From positions 62,001 through 126,000 of the forward strand of contig JBGPTF010000011.1 in the NCBI GenBank assembly GCA_041490445.1: 64,000 nucleotides of DNA, given 5' to 3'. Shown in pieces: positions 17,580 to 26,597 of the stretch (positions are counted from its first letter, which is position 1; every line of letters begins with the position of its first letter). The notes beneath the pieces were generated by a model that saw only the letters and a program-made list of their open reading frames with translations, ran no database searches and was not told the origin of the DNA. A program made the translations under genes and the position numbers. This DNA comes from JBGPTF01 sp041490445. GTDB taxonomy: Bacteria; Acidobacteriota; Terriglobia; Acidiferrales; UBA7541.

Positions 17580-18491
17580 CTATTTTAGTGCTTCCTGCAT
17601 GGCCATGGAAACATGATTCGTTCGCGTCAAGGCCAGCCAGGTAATCGCCGCCGCGCACACCAGGGTCACCGCCACTCCGCCTTCCGGCCCGTACGACCCG
17701 CCGGTAAGCCACACAGGACCAGTCGGGGAAACGTTCATGAGCTTGGGACCGATCGAAAAGCCGCTCACGGGAAGCGAGAAGACCGGCCCTAGAAAATAAT
17801 TCCACGCAAAGTGGAACCCGATCGGCATCCACAGCGCCCGCGCCCGCAAATAGACAAGAGACAGAAGCACCCCGGCAAGGATCGTGTTGAGCGTTGAGAG
17901 AGCGGTCGCCGAAGGATTGCCGAAATGCGCGAGGCCGAAAAGCGAGGAAAGGACCAGGATCGCAGCAGGCCTGCCGATGGATTCCATCAGGCGCTGAAGT
18001 AGATAGCCGCGAAAGACCAACTCCTCCTGGGCGGCCGCAAGCAGGAGCCACAACGCCACAAAAGCCAGGCGTGAAAGGGTGTGAGGCGTAACCTCGATCC
18101 GGCCCTGGTAAGTGATCGAGCGGCTTCCAATCAGCACCACAACAGCGCATCCGGTCAAAAAGACTCCGAGGGCGAGGCCCCCGGCGCATTCGCTGAGCCA
18201 CCCTTTGAAGAACCACAGTCCTAAAGAACGAAAGTCACGCTCGTCCACGAGCGCCAGCAAGGCCCATGATTCGGCCAGCACAAAGCCACTGAGCATCACA
18301 AAAAAAGCCGGGTTGGGAAGGAACTCCGGTCTGCCGAAGAGACGCGAATAGATTTCCGCAGCAGCCGAATAGAGGATAAGGAAAACAGTGACGAACAGCC
18401 CCGCGCGCCAGATGGGGCGCAGCAGTCCGTCGTCACCGAAACAGAAGCGGTTGAATTCGGATGGCCGGCCGGGCTGGAGTTCGAAAGCCAT
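17580..18491 (-). CDS. CPBP family intramembrane metalloprotease
   Basis: A 303-residue polytopic protein with about eight helices. The three Abi/CAAX-protease motifs are present in order: EELVFRGYLLQRL (EExxxR), FGLAHFGNP (FxxxH) and HFAWNYFLGP (HxxxN/B). These form the metal site of the glutamic CPBP protease family, whose members cut prenylated or bacteriocin-related membrane substrates; the substrate here is unknown. It probably forms a two-gene unit with the secreted protein downstream. Confidence 0.88.
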   Translation of the reverse strand: MAFELQPGRPSEFNRFCFGDDGLLRPIWRAGLFVTVFLILYSAAAEIYSRLFGRPEFLPNPAFFVMLSGFVLAESWALLALVDERDFRSLGLWFFKGWLSECAGGLALGVFLTGCAVVVLIGSRSITYQGRIEVTPHTLSRLAFVALWLLLAAAQEELVFRGYLLQRLMESIGRPAAILVLSSLFGLAHFGNPSATALSTLNTILAGVLLSLVYLRARALWMPIGFHFAWNYFLGPVFSLPVSGFSIGPKLMNVSPTGPVWLTGGSYGPEGGVAVTLVCAAAITWLALTRTNHVSMAMQEALK

Positions 18492-18510
18492 CTCGCATCA
18501 TCGCTCCCGC

Positions 18511-19521
18511 TCAGTTCTTCAAATGCACCCGCACGCCGCGACGGTCAATCCGAATGGGCAGCAGTTCCCCGCCCGAGTCCGCCACCGCGGCTTCCACGCG
18601 CGGCCGCGCGTCCGGCTCGATCAGGAGCGTCACACAACCGCCGCCGCCCGCGCCGCAAACTTTCCCGGCCAGTGCGCCGGCGCGCCGTGCCTTCGCGATG
18701 ATGCGATCAATCGTCGGGGTTGCGATGGTCGGCAGATTGCGCCGGCGGAAACCCCACTCTTCGCGCATCAGCCGGCCCGCTTCTTGCCAGCGGCTGCGCA
18801 CGAGCGCCCCGCGCATTCCGCGCGCAATCGCCGAAATCTGGACCAGGTTCTTCTGGACGGCGCGATCTCCGTTGATGTGCGCTTGAAAGACCTGCCAATT
18901 GTTGATTCCGGATTGCCTGGGTTTGCCCGTGTAGCAGAGCACCAGCCGCCGCTCGAGTTCGTCGAGATCGACCGAAAGCGCCTCGCGCCGCTCCGTGCCC
19001 GGCTCCAGATGAATCGCCGCCACACCTCCGAAGGCAGGGGGATAGTGGTCCTGCGTTCCCGTCGGCACGCGAATGACGATGGCTCCAATGTCGCGGCTGA
19101 TGTGAATCCAATCCACGCGGCTCCGATGCGCGCCGGTCAGTCGGTCCAGCGCGGCGCAAATGGCCACGGCCATCGCGCTCGAGCCGCCGAGGCCGGCACC
19201 CGCAGGCGCTTCCGAGTCCGTCGTGAGCACCAGGCCGAAGCGGGGGCGAAAATACTTCACGAGATTTGCAAGCAGCGGCAGCCGGTAGCGCCTGGCCTTG
19301 GCCAGGGCATCAAAGGCGCGGAACCGCTCCCGGCGCCGCGTATCCAGCGAGGCAAGCTCGATCTCCTTCCTGCGTGGGTGCACCTCGATCGCGCATCGCG
19401 CGTAACGGCTGATGGCGCAGTTCACCGTCACCGCACCTTCATGGAAAAGATACAGCGGCCAGATGTCCAGCGTTCCGCCGGCGAGGTCGATACGGGTCGG
19501 CGCTTGCGCTTCGATTCTCAA
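18511..19521 (-). CDS. GHMP family sugar kinase
   Basis: About 336 residues. Motif 1 is RIDLAGGTLDIWPLYLF, motif 2 the ATP loop GAGLGGSSAMAVAICAAL, and motif 3 VCGAGGGGCVTLLIEP, the three GHMP kinase signatures. The closest named types are heptose-phosphate or galactokinase-like sugar kinases; exact substrate not determinable. The start is uncertain: a TTG at 19521 has a GGAG upstream and fits the family N-terminus, while ATG 19587 and the start at 19611 lack a ribosome site and the latter would overlap the divergent nagZ. Confidence 0.83.
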   Translation of the reverse strand: MRIEAQAPTRIDLAGGTLDIWPLYLFHEGAVTVNCAISRYARCAIEVHPRRKEIELASLDTRRRERFRAFDALAKARRYRLPLLANLVKYFRPRFGLVLTTDSEAPAGAGLGGSSAMAVAICAALDRLTGAHRSRVDWIHISRDIGAIVIRVPTGTQDHYPPAFGGVAAIHLEPGTERREALSVDLDELERRLVLCYTGKPRQSGINNWQVFQAHINGDRAVQKNLVQISAIARGMRGALVRSRWQEAGRLMREEWGFRRRNLPTIATPTIDRIIAKARRAGALAGKVCGAGGGGCVTLLIEPDARPRVEAAVADSGGELLPIRIDRRGVRVHLKN

Positions 19522-19592
19522 CTTTACTTGTTCTCCGGGGCTCGTTACTCTCGCGCTCGCGGCGCGGAATCGGGCCGCGCGAATCATAGCAG

Positions 19593-20669
19593 ATGAATTC
19601 ACATCTTCCATCGGCGGCGCTCGAGAAATTCCTTGCCGGCTTCGAGGGCGATCCCCCGCCCAGCGACTTGCGCGCGTTGCTTGCCGATGGCCTCGCGGGC
19701 GTCGTCATCTTTCCGCGGAATTTTTCGAGCGCGCAAGGCCTTCGCTCGCTAACGGACGAAATCCGCCGCGCGGCCTCGCGCACACCATTGATCGCCATCG
19801 ACCAGGAAGGCGGCCGGCGGTTTTCGTTGCCGGAGCCCTTCACGCAGTGGCCCTCGGCAACCGAGCTCGGAACGCTCGATGATCCCGCCGCCGTCGAAGC
19901 GGTCGCGCGGGCGATGGCGCGCGAGTTGCTTGCGGCAGGTTGCAACGTCAACTTCGCGCCGATGCTCGATCTGCATTTGCAGGAGCGAAGTCCTGTCACC
20001 GCGGAACGCAGTTTCGGCAGCGATCCGCAGAAAGTCGCGCGGCTGGGAGAAGCATTCTGTCGCGGGCTTGCAGCAGAAGGCGTCCTCGCCTGCGCCAAGC
20101 ATTTCCCCGGTCACGGCGACACGACCATTGACCCGCACCAGGCCTTGCCCGTTTTTGACGGCGCCCTCGAGAGGCTTGCGAGCACGGAACTGGTGCCGTT
20201 TGCGCGAGCCGTCGCTGTAGGAGTCCCGCTCATTATGACCGCGCATATCCTGCTGCCGAAGATTGATCCCGGGCGCCCCGCCTCGCTTTCCCGCAGAATC
20301 CTGCAGGACCTGTTGCGCAAGCGCCTCGGCTTCCACGGCGCGATTGTCGCCGACGACCTCGGGATGGGCGCGCTTTGCGGAGGGCATTCAACGGGTGAAT
20401 CGGCCATCGCCACGTTCCAGGCGGGCAGCGACATCGCCCTGCTCTGCCACGACTGGACCATTGTGCGCCCAACAATCGAAGCACCCGCGCAGGCGATAGA
20501 GTCAGGCGCCTTCGACGAGACCGAATGGGAACAGAGCCACGCGCGAATCGAGGAACTGCGCGCGAGAGCGGCCAGCGCACCTGCAGTTCCTCTGGATGCG
20601 ATTGGCAGCCCCGAGCATCGTGCCCTCTCGCGCAGGATCCACGACCGCATCAAGCAGATTTCGCGTTGA
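19593..20669 (+). CDS. nagZ: beta-N-acetylhexosaminidase (glycoside hydrolase family 3)
   Basis: A 358-residue single-domain GH3 enzyme. IAIDQEGGRRF, the NFAPMLDL stretch, the KHFPGHGDT loop with its His/Asp acid-base dyad and the nucleophile Asp in IVADDLGMGAL are all in place. NagZ removes N-acetylglucosamine from cytoplasmic muropeptides in cell-wall recycling. No signal peptide is seen, consistent with a cytosolic enzyme. It is divergent from the GHMP kinase, with which it may share sugar recycling, although that is only suggested by position. Confidence 0.92.
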   Translation: MNSHLPSAALEKFLAGFEGDPPPSDLRALLADGLAGVVIFPRNFSSAQGLRSLTDEIRRAASRTPLIAIDQEGGRRFSLPEPFTQWPSATELGTLDDPAAVEAVARAMARELLAAGCNVNFAPMLDLHLQERSPVTAERSFGSDPQKVARLGEAFCRGLAAEGVLACAKHFPGHGDTTIDPHQALPVFDGALERLASTELVPFARAVAVGVPLIMTAHILLPKIDPGRPASLSRRILQDLLRKRLGFHGAIVADDLGMGALCGGHSTGESAIATFQAGSDIALLCHDWTIVRPTIEAPAQAIESGAFDETEWEQSHARIEELRARAASAPAVPLDAIGSPEHRALSRRIHDRIKQISR

Positions 20670-20712
20670 TTCCAACTTGGCTGGATTGCAGGGAATACTT
20701 CACGATATTTCT

Positions 20713-20738
20713 GTGGGATCGACAGGGGTCTATCCCAC
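20713..20738. terminator. hairpin between convergent nagZ and tdk
   Basis: GTGGGAT (20713-20719) is the exact complement of ATCCCAC (20732-20738) with a 12-base loop. It stands between the 3' ends of nagZ and tdk. No strong T-run, so factor-dependent or bidirectional termination is a guess. Confidence 0.45.
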
Positions 20739-20793
20739 GGCTCCAAAGCGACCATAATCACAGCGAGCGAGGGATGACGAGTCCTGCGGGTGC

Positions 20794-21417
20794 CTACTGC
20801 CCCGCAGCGGCGCGGGACTTTGCCGGGGTCTTCGGCTCTTCTTCGGCCTTCGGCGTGGCGAGTTGCGGCTCGAAGCAGCGCCGGCAGCGGGCCTCGTACA
20901 TGCCGCCTGCGCCGACGACGATTAATTCTTCCGAAGCGACGAGCCTTTGCGTGTGCACCGCCGGGTTGCCGCACCGCACGCAAATCGCCAGCAGCTTCGT
21001 AATCTCTTCCGCCACCGCGAGTAGCCTCGGCATCGGATCAAACGGCCGGCCCATGAAGTCGGTGTCGAGCCCGGCGACGATCACGCGCTTGCCCATGTCC
21101 GCGAGGTGCGTGCAGACCTCCACCAGCCCTTCGCCGAGGAATTGCGCCTCGTCAATGCCAACCACTTCCGTGCGCGGCTCGACCTTCTGCAGGATATCGG
21201 GAGCGGTCTGGACCAGATCGGAGGGAATGCCCAGGCCAGAGTGCGAAACGATCTCGTTCGCCGAATATCGCTGGTCAATCACCGGCTTGAAAATCTGCAC
21301 GCGCTGGCGTGCGATCTCCGCGCGGCGCAAGCGACGAATCAATTCCTCGCTCTTGCCCGAAAACATCGGTCCCACGATGACTTCCACCCAGCCCATGTTG
21401 CCCTTGACGATGTCCAC
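20794..21417 (-). CDS. tdk: thymidine kinase
   Basis: A 207-residue type II thymidine kinase. It has the P-loop VGPMFSGKSEELIRRLRR, Walker B-like VVGIDEAQF, the lasso region with FMGRPFDP and two zinc-binding CxxC pairs (CVRCGNP and CRRCFEP). It salvages thymidine to dTMP. The Ala/Glu/Lys-rich tail after the second zinc pair is probably disordered. Confidence 0.96.
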   Translation of the reverse strand: MDIVKGNMGWVEVIVGPMFSGKSEELIRRLRRAEIARQRVQIFKPVIDQRYSANEIVSHSGLGIPSDLVQTAPDILQKVEPRTEVVGIDEAQFLGEGLVEVCTHLADMGKRVIVAGLDTDFMGRPFDPMPRLLAVAEEITKLLAICVRCGNPAVHTQRLVASEELIVVGAGGMYEARCRRCFEPQLATPKAEEEPKTPAKSRAAAGQ

Positions 21418-21489
21418 GCTTCCCTCCCGCTTTGCGGCCTTACCTTAACATAGACATCCCGCGCGGCGAACTCTGCCCCCACCAGTGAT

Positions 21490-22074
21490 TCAGATGCTCG
21501 GATAAGCCGCCGCGTTGAAGAACGGTGCGAATGCGTTGATGACGGCGACGCGGAAGGCGTCCTGGCGCGTGATGAAATTGCGCGTCAGCACTCCCCAGGC
21601 GCCTTGTGAATCCCGAATTCCCTGCTCTCCAGCAAATGCGTCAATCGCTTCGGCCAGTTCGACTCCTTCATCCACAACGCGCTTGACGAGTGGTTCGGGC
21701 AGCGGGACGGCGCCCGACTGCCCGAATGCGCCGCGGCCGGAAGCACTCGAGACGTAAACCCAGTTCTCGAGGAAGACCCGGCGGATGCCCCCCTCACGAA
21801 TCACATCCAGTCCGCCTTCGAGCCCGACAAAATATTCCCACGGCTTGCCCTGCTCGCGCGCCATCGCCGCCAGATACTCGGCGCGCTGCCGGGCGCCTTT
21901 CATCAGGTCTTCCCGCGACAGGGGTGTGTGACGAACCCCGCTCGGCGTTTCCACTCCCACAACCTCGAATTGCACGTTTGGATTCAAGCTCGGCCCGAAC
22001 ACGGTGAGCGCTTCCCAAACCGCATTCAGTTTTGGCCGGCGCGTGCTTCCCACCGCGACAATGATCTTTTCCAT
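21490..22074 (-). CDS. inosine/xanthosine triphosphatase (YjjX/DUF84 family)
   Basis: A 194-residue protein starting IVAVGSTRRPKLNAV, with VETPSGVRHTPLSREDLMKGAR and the EYFVGLEGGLD core that mark DUF84 house-cleaning NTPases. These hydrolyse non-canonical purine triphosphates (ITP, XTP) and keep them out of DNA and RNA. It stands 28 bases downstream of the nucleoside-transferase-like gene, so both may deal with damaged or salvage nucleotides. Confidence 0.88.
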   Translation of the reverse strand: MEKIIVAVGSTRRPKLNAVWEALTVFGPSLNPNVQFEVVGVETPSGVRHTPLSREDLMKGARQRAEYLAAMAREQGKPWEYFVGLEGGLDVIREGGIRRVFLENWVYVSSASGRGAFGQSGAVPLPEPLVKRVVDEGVELAEAIDAFAGEQGIRDSQGAWGVLTRNFITRQDAFRVAVINAFAPFFNAAAYPSI

Positions 22075-22101
22075 TCCCCGGAACCTTCTGCGATTCCCGA
22101 C

Positions 22102-22593
22102 TCATTCCTTCCAGAGCTGAACCTGTTTCTCACGGCCGAAGCGTTCGGCCAGAAATTGTTTCAGCTCTTCGATCGATGGAAACACCTGGTCGGCGCATGC
22201 CAGCATCCAGCCGCTGATCTGTTCGGCCGGCGACGGGCTGACGAGATACACTGGGATTCCTTTGCGATAAGCAATCGTCAGCTCCGCGGCTGTGCCGCCG
22301 CTTTGCGCAATCTCGTTGTCCCAATAGCAGATCAGGTAGTCGGCCTTGTTCTCGATAAGCTCCAAATCAAAATGGATGATTTTTCGGACGACCCGCCGAA
22401 AGCGCTCCGGGTCAGCCTTCTTCCATTCACGGAAATGCGCCACTTCTTCATCCGTCAGGCTTTTCTTCTCGTCCTCAGCCGGGTCGTACACCCGGTGACC
22501 CAGATCTTCCCGGAGGAACGGCGTGAGCTTGCGGCGCCAGAGCTTTCCACCGCCGGCAGCGTATTCGATGGGACCGCAGAGGTATGCGAGCAT
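22102..22593 (-). CDS. nucleoside 2-deoxyribosyltransferase-like protein
   Basis: A 163-residue protein that opens with LAYLCGPIEYA, typical of the nucleoside deoxyribosyltransferase / DUF4406 fold, followed by DLELIENKADYLICYWD and the GTAAELTIAYRKGIPVYLV region with the catalytic-type Glu. A role in nucleotide or nucleoside breakdown is likely but the substrate is not clear. The ATG at 22593 begins the fold directly; the open frame extends 37 codons further but that part has no protein-like character. Confidence 0.75.
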   Translation of the reverse strand: MLAYLCGPIEYAAGGGKLWRRKLTPFLREDLGHRVYDPAEDEKKSLTDEEVAHFREWKKADPERFRRVVRKIIHFDLELIENKADYLICYWDNEIAQSGGTAAELTIAYRKGIPVYLVSPSPAEQISGWMLACADQVFPSIEELKQFLAERFGREKQVQLWKE

Positions 22594-22712
22594 GGGGACC
22601 AGGCGCGCAGACTCTAGCACGGCTCGCCGCAGTGCGCCAAGCACGGCACAATCAACTCGTCTCCGAAGAACCGGAGGGGAGCGTGACCTGGAAAGGGCCA
22701 ACAAGGAAGAAC

Positions 22713-22786
22713 TGGAGCGGCCGAGGGGACTCGAACCCCCGCCTACAGCTTGGCAAGCTGTCGTACTACCCCTATACTACGGCCGC
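22713..22786 (-). tRNA. tRNA-Gly (anticodon GCC), CCA encoded
   Basis: Minus strand, from GCGGCCG to CGGCCGC-T-CCA. Anticodon arm ACAGC-TTGCCAA-GCTGT gives anticodon GCC; T-arm GGGGG-TTCGAGT-CCCCT has the conserved residues. CCA is present in the DNA. Confidence 0.96.
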
Positions 22787-22800
22787 CCCGCCTGCTTGAA

Positions 22801-22829
22801 TTTATAACACGCCGCCGAAAACACGACAA
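22801..22829 (-). promoter_or_regulatory. tRNA-Gly promoter
   Basis: On the minus strand TTGTCG (22829-22824), a 17-base spacer and TATAAA (22806-22801) lie about 15 bases upstream of the tRNA 5' end. Confidence 0.65.
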
Positions 22830-22868
22830 GAGACCGCTGCGATTCGTACGGAACGCCGCGATCTCTTG
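22827..22868 (-). terminator. hairpin downstream of the basic small protein gene
   Basis: CAAGAGA (22827-22833) is the exact complement of TCTCTTG (22862-22868), and the inner arms (CCGCTGCG and CGCCGCG) pair partly. On the minus strand it lies 40 bases after the gene ending at 22908 and is followed by TCGTGTTTTC, so it could be an intrinsic terminator. Its outer edge overlaps the -35 box of the tRNA-Gly promoter. Confidence 0.5.
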
Positions 22869-22907
22869 CCGGCGCGATTGCTCTTGCGGCTGGCTGGTCG
22901 GGACTGG

Positions 22908-23144
22908 CTAATCGACTTCCAGAATCCGGGTCGCGCGTATGACGGGCGACTTCTTCTGCCGCTCGGCGAAGCGGACCGCCCGCTCCCGATCGATGTAAAC
23001 CCGGGCGAACCTCTCGCCATCGTGGTAGTACACCGTAACCTGCCAGTGGCGGTGCTTGCGACGCTTGTCGTGGCGGAAGCGATTCCGCTTCACCGCAGTT
23101 TTCTTAGCTTTCCTACTTTTAGACTTATTCTTCTTTTTCTTCAC
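22908..23144 (-). CDS. small, highly basic protein of unknown function
   Basis: A 78-residue protein. The first 33 residues are almost all Lys/Arg, like a nucleic-acid-binding tail; the rest is a compact strand-rich part (WQVTVYYHDGERFARVYIDR) with a helix. A GTG start has GGAGGG 9 bases upstream. Family not recognised; RNA or DNA binding is suggested only by charge. Confidence 0.65.
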   Translation of the reverse strand: MKKKKNKSKSRKAKKTAVKRNRFRHDKRRKHRHWQVTVYYHDGERFARVYIDRERAVRFAERQKKSPVIRATRILEVD

Positions 23145-23420
23145 CGTTTTGTACCCTCCGTGGCTCCTGCACTATGGCAATCTACCGGGCACTTTTCAAG
23201 TGGCAAGAGAGGGAGTAACGACCGGAGCAACACGCGTCGCCCCACAACCCTTGGCCGAGGGAACAAGCCTTCTGCAATCCCTGGAAACCTGGTGAAATTT
23301 GCGAGACCAATTGCTCCTCCGTGCGTCTAATATGCTGAACGGCGGCAAAACCTTGGAACTTTTTGCCATTCTGCTGCGTAGTACAAAGTGAGTTGCTCGT
23401 CAGGTGAAAGGGGACCGGAA

Positions 23421-23681
23421 ATGGTAATGAGAGTCGAGCAGGAAGCAAATATCCGTGATCTGCGGAAACATCCAACCGAAACCGTAGAGACCCTACGCCA
23501 GCTGCTCGCCAGCGGTGCGCGGGTGCAGGCGGACCCGAAGCGACCCCACTTCTACGAGCTGGAGCACGGCGGTGAGGTCTTCTACATCTACGTATCCCCC
23601 GTAACGGGCGAGATTCTTTTGCTCGCCACCTGGACGGACGATCGCGCCGCGCATTCCGTCACGAATCCCTGCGCCGCGTAG
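23421..23681 (+). CDS. small protein of unknown function
   Basis: An 86-residue protein with a Glu/Arg-rich helical first half (RVEQEANIRDLRKHPTETVE) and a strand-rich second half (FYELEHGGEVFYIYVSPVTG). No known motif. Two ATG codons (23421 and 23427) and an upstream GTG at 23388 are possible starts; a GAAAGGGG lies before the ATG pair. It stands alone between divergent and convergent neighbours. Confidence 0.55.
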   Translation: MVMRVEQEANIRDLRKHPTETVETLRQLLASGARVQADPKRPHFYELEHGGEVFYIYVSPVTGEILLLATWTDDRAAHSVTNPCAA

Positions 23682-23707
23682 ACCGGGCGCTGGGCCACAG
23701 CCACAGT

Positions 23708-25033
23708 TCACATCACAAGATCGGAAGCCTTCAGGTTCAGATCGTCGAGGATCTGCTTGGAGAGCTTGTAGACCTGCGCGCCGGCACTCGACCGCGCGTA
23801 CACCGCTCCGCCGGATTCCGCGGAAAAGCTGAGCTTGGTCGTCTTCCCGGACTTGTCCGTGAGCGTCACTTCGATGGCAGGCCGCGCCAGTTTCGCGGCG
23901 ATTCCGCCGGCCGGTGAGTCGTAGATCTCTTGTGCGCGGGCGTTGTCGATCGGATCGAGAAACTTCCAGGCCTGCACTTCTTTCCCTTTTGAATCCACCG
24001 GCTGCTCGACCGTCCACTTGTTTTCCGCGCCCTGCATGCAGACGATCCTGCCGTTCTGATTGTGGATTTCGACTTTCGCCAGTGTGTCGCGCTCGAAATG
24101 GACGATCGCCTTGTCGCGCAAAACGAAGAATGAATTGCCGAGCTTCTTGTAAAGCTCGGCATTGACGCGGAAAATTATTGGCCGCGCTGTGTCGCGCGCG
24201 TAGTAATCGTCCCCCGCTTTGTGGCCGATCAGCAGGCTGCGCTCCTCCCCCTTGATGCTGCGGGCCTGGAAGGTAATGTCCGGATTCACGAGGCCGTACT
24301 TCGCCAGATCGGTGGCCGTCTCGCTGACCACTCCGGCCATCCGCGCGGACGTCACCTGGGCGATCAGCGAATCCATTTCGCTGGTGTCGGCGGAGGTGGC
24401 ACGCGGCTTTTCGAGCTGCCAATTCGAGCCTTTTTTCACCGCGGTGATTTCGCCCGACTTGTTTTTCAATTGGAATCCGGAGATGTCCCAACTCGTCAAA
24501 TCCAGTACCGAGTGGTCGCGCAGGTCGTCGAGGGACTTATCCGCGGTGGTCAGGACCGATGCGGGAAGCAGATCCACTTCCTTGCCTTCGCCGATCAGGC
24601 CGTACACCGAATTCCCCGAAAAATCCTTGGCGCCGAGGCGCAGGCTGTGCTCGGTGCCTTTCTTCGTCTTGATTTCGATGGTCAGCGCGGGTGCGTTGAG
24701 GCCGAATGCCTGCAGGCGACCCGGCGCGGAGGAGAACGTCCTCGTAATTTGCGCGTTCGCTAGGCTGGTCGCAATTCCGTCGATCACGGAGGCATCCGCG
24801 CGCGTTGCCACCGGCTGCGTGATCGCCCAGACTTCGCCATGCTTCTCGATCGCGATTCTCTGCCCGCCGCGCGTGATCTTCAGCCCGGTCACCTCATCCG
24901 TACGGAACGGAAACGCTGTCTTGGAAACCTCTTCTCCGGTGTCGCTCTTGGGCGGGTGCTTGAATTCGAAGTAGTACACGACCCTGCCCAGAAGCAGAGC
25001 AAGTGCGACCAAAATCAGTGTGCTTCTCTTCAT
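23708..25033 (-). CDS. DUF4340 domain-containing protein of the ABC export operon
   Basis: A 441-residue protein with a single N-terminal membrane anchor (about residues 6-22, LILVALALLLGRVVYYFEF) and a large extracytoplasmic part made of repeated beta-rich units (for example LKITRGGQRIAIEKHGEVWAI and VEIHNQNGRIVCMQGAENKW), as in the DUF4340 family. It is the last gene of the ATPase-permease-GldG operon and probably works with GldG outside the membrane. Exact role unknown. Confidence 0.85.
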   Translation of the reverse strand: MKRSTLILVALALLLGRVVYYFEFKHPPKSDTGEEVSKTAFPFRTDEVTGLKITRGGQRIAIEKHGEVWAITQPVATRADASVIDGIATSLANAQITRTFSSAPGRLQAFGLNAPALTIEIKTKKGTEHSLRLGAKDFSGNSVYGLIGEGKEVDLLPASVLTTADKSLDDLRDHSVLDLTSWDISGFQLKNKSGEITAVKKGSNWQLEKPRATSADTSEMDSLIAQVTSARMAGVVSETATDLAKYGLVNPDITFQARSIKGEERSLLIGHKAGDDYYARDTARPIIFRVNAELYKKLGNSFFVLRDKAIVHFERDTLAKVEIHNQNGRIVCMQGAENKWTVEQPVDSKGKEVQAWKFLDPIDNARAQEIYDSPAGGIAAKLARPAIEVTLTDKSGKTTKLSFSAESGGAVYARSSAGAQVYKLSKQILDDLNLKASDLVM

Positions 25034-25040
25034 GGTCCGG

Positions 25041-26597
25041 TCAGCGGCGCTTCCACCAGATAAGAATACCGGAGACGATCACGATGCCGGGAAGCAGGAC
25101 CAGGCTGAACCAGTACAGGCCCTTCTGCTGCGCTTCCGTCAGCGTGACCCGCCGGTTTGCGGGGCTCTTCGGGCGGATGGAAATCAGATCCTCGTCCTGC
25201 GCCAGCCAGTTGATCGCGTTGAAAAAGAGATCGCCGTTGCGCTGCTGCCCGGCAAACTGGTTCGTCGCAAAGGCCGAATTCCCGATCACCACCAGGCGCG
25301 CATCCTGGCTGCCGGCCGTGCGGCTCGCGGCGACCCCGAGTGATAACGGTCCGGACGTATCACGCTTCGAGTCATACGTCACCCGGCCGCTTTTCAGTTC
25401 TGCCAGGTCGGTCAGCGCGAAGCTTCGCGGGGAGGTCTTCAGCAACTCGATTGCGCTCGGCTCCGTCTTAGTCTTGTCCGCCAGCGAGACGGTGCGTGCC
25501 AACGCGAAGAAAGTCATCGTATTTTCGAAGTTTCGCGTGATCTGGTGCGTGCCGTAATTCACCACCAACGGATAGGCCGGCCCCATCCCCAGCAGGCGGC
25601 CCACGCCGCTGATGTCGATCACGACGTTGTTTCCCACCGCGATGTTCCACGCATGGAAGATCTCATCGAGTTTTGAATCGGTCTGCGGGTCCACGAGAAG
25701 CAGGGCTTTGCCGCCTCCATCGAGATACTTGCCGATCATCGCCACTTCCTGAGGGAATAGGGCCTTCGTCGGACCGGCCTCGACGAGTACCGAGCAATCG
25801 GACGGCACCTGGTTTTCCGAGACGAGATTGACGTTCTTCAGGACGTAGTTCTCTCGTTTCAACTCGCCGGCCGCGGCGCTGTAGCCATCGCCCTCGTTGG
25901 AACTCGTGGACTTTTCTCCATGTCCTTCGACAAAACAAACCGTCTTCACGGTATCCCGCGTCGCTTTCAGGATAGCGCTGGTAATGTCCTGCTCTTCGGT
26001 GTTCTCGAGCCGCTCGATGTGCGGCCCGCTGGCGACAATCACCTGCCCCATGCGCGTCACGCCGTATTGCTTGGCGACTTCCGGGCGCTCCTGCGGGTCC
26101 ACCAGCGTGTATCTGATCTTGCGATTCAGATTGACGTACTCGCCCAGCAGATCGCTGAGCCGGGCATCCGGCGTTTTCGCAAAGCGGAAAATCTGCACGT
26201 CCCGTTGCAGGCCTTTGGCCACCTGCTGCGTCTGGTCGGAGAGCGTGAACAGCTTCTCGGTTGTCAGGTCGAAGCGCTTGTGGTGCTTGTAGCCGAGAAA
26301 ATTCAGCAGGCCGAGAATGGCGAGCACGGCCAGCACAACCACGGCTGTGTTCGTGCCCAGCTTCGAGGAGCGCCGGGAAAAGAATGCGATCAAGCCGCGG
26401 AAATTGACTGCGATACCCGCCAGGAGAAACGCGCCGCCGGCGATGAGCATGATCTTGCTCGTCAGCAGGAGTTCGCCCTGCACCGAGTACCGGATGTAGC
26501 CGGCCAGGGCCATCGCGGCGCCGAGCCAGCCGATTGTCTTGAAGAGGTCTCTTACGTCGAGTTTCGTCCTCACGCCGCCGCCTCGCTGCGCCATCAT
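25041..26597 (-). CDS. GldG-family ABC transporter auxiliary protein
   Basis: A 518-residue protein with two to three N-terminal membrane helices, a large periplasmic domain (LTTEKLFTLSDQTQQVAKGL, the ABC_transp_aux signature, and KALLLVDPQTDSKLDEI) and one closing helix (ISFS... GIVIVSGILIWW). In GldA-GldF-GldG-type systems this protein forms the extracytoplasmic part of the ABC complex. Its start overlaps the permease stop by 4 bases. Related operons occur in many non-gliding bacteria, so export of polysaccharide or protein rather than gliding is the safer reading. Confidence 0.87.
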   Translation of the reverse strand: MMAQRGGGVRTKLDVRDLFKTIGWLGAAMALAGYIRYSVQGELLLTSKIMLIAGGAFLLAGIAVNFRGLIAFFSRRSSKLGTNTAVVVLAVLAILGLLNFLGYKHHKRFDLTTEKLFTLSDQTQQVAKGLQRDVQIFRFAKTPDARLSDLLGEYVNLNRKIRYTLVDPQERPEVAKQYGVTRMGQVIVASGPHIERLENTEEQDITSAILKATRDTVKTVCFVEGHGEKSTSSNEGDGYSAAAGELKRENYVLKNVNLVSENQVPSDCSVLVEAGPTKALFPQEVAMIGKYLDGGGKALLLVDPQTDSKLDEIFHAWNIAVGNNVVIDISGVGRLLGMGPAYPLVVNYGTHQITRNFENTMTFFALARTVSLADKTKTEPSAIELLKTSPRSFALTDLAELKSGRVTYDSKRDTSGPLSLGVAASRTAGSQDARLVVIGNSAFATNQFAGQQRNGDLFFNAINWLAQDEDLISIRPKSPANRRVTLTEAQQKGLYWFSLVLLPGIVIVSGILIWWKRR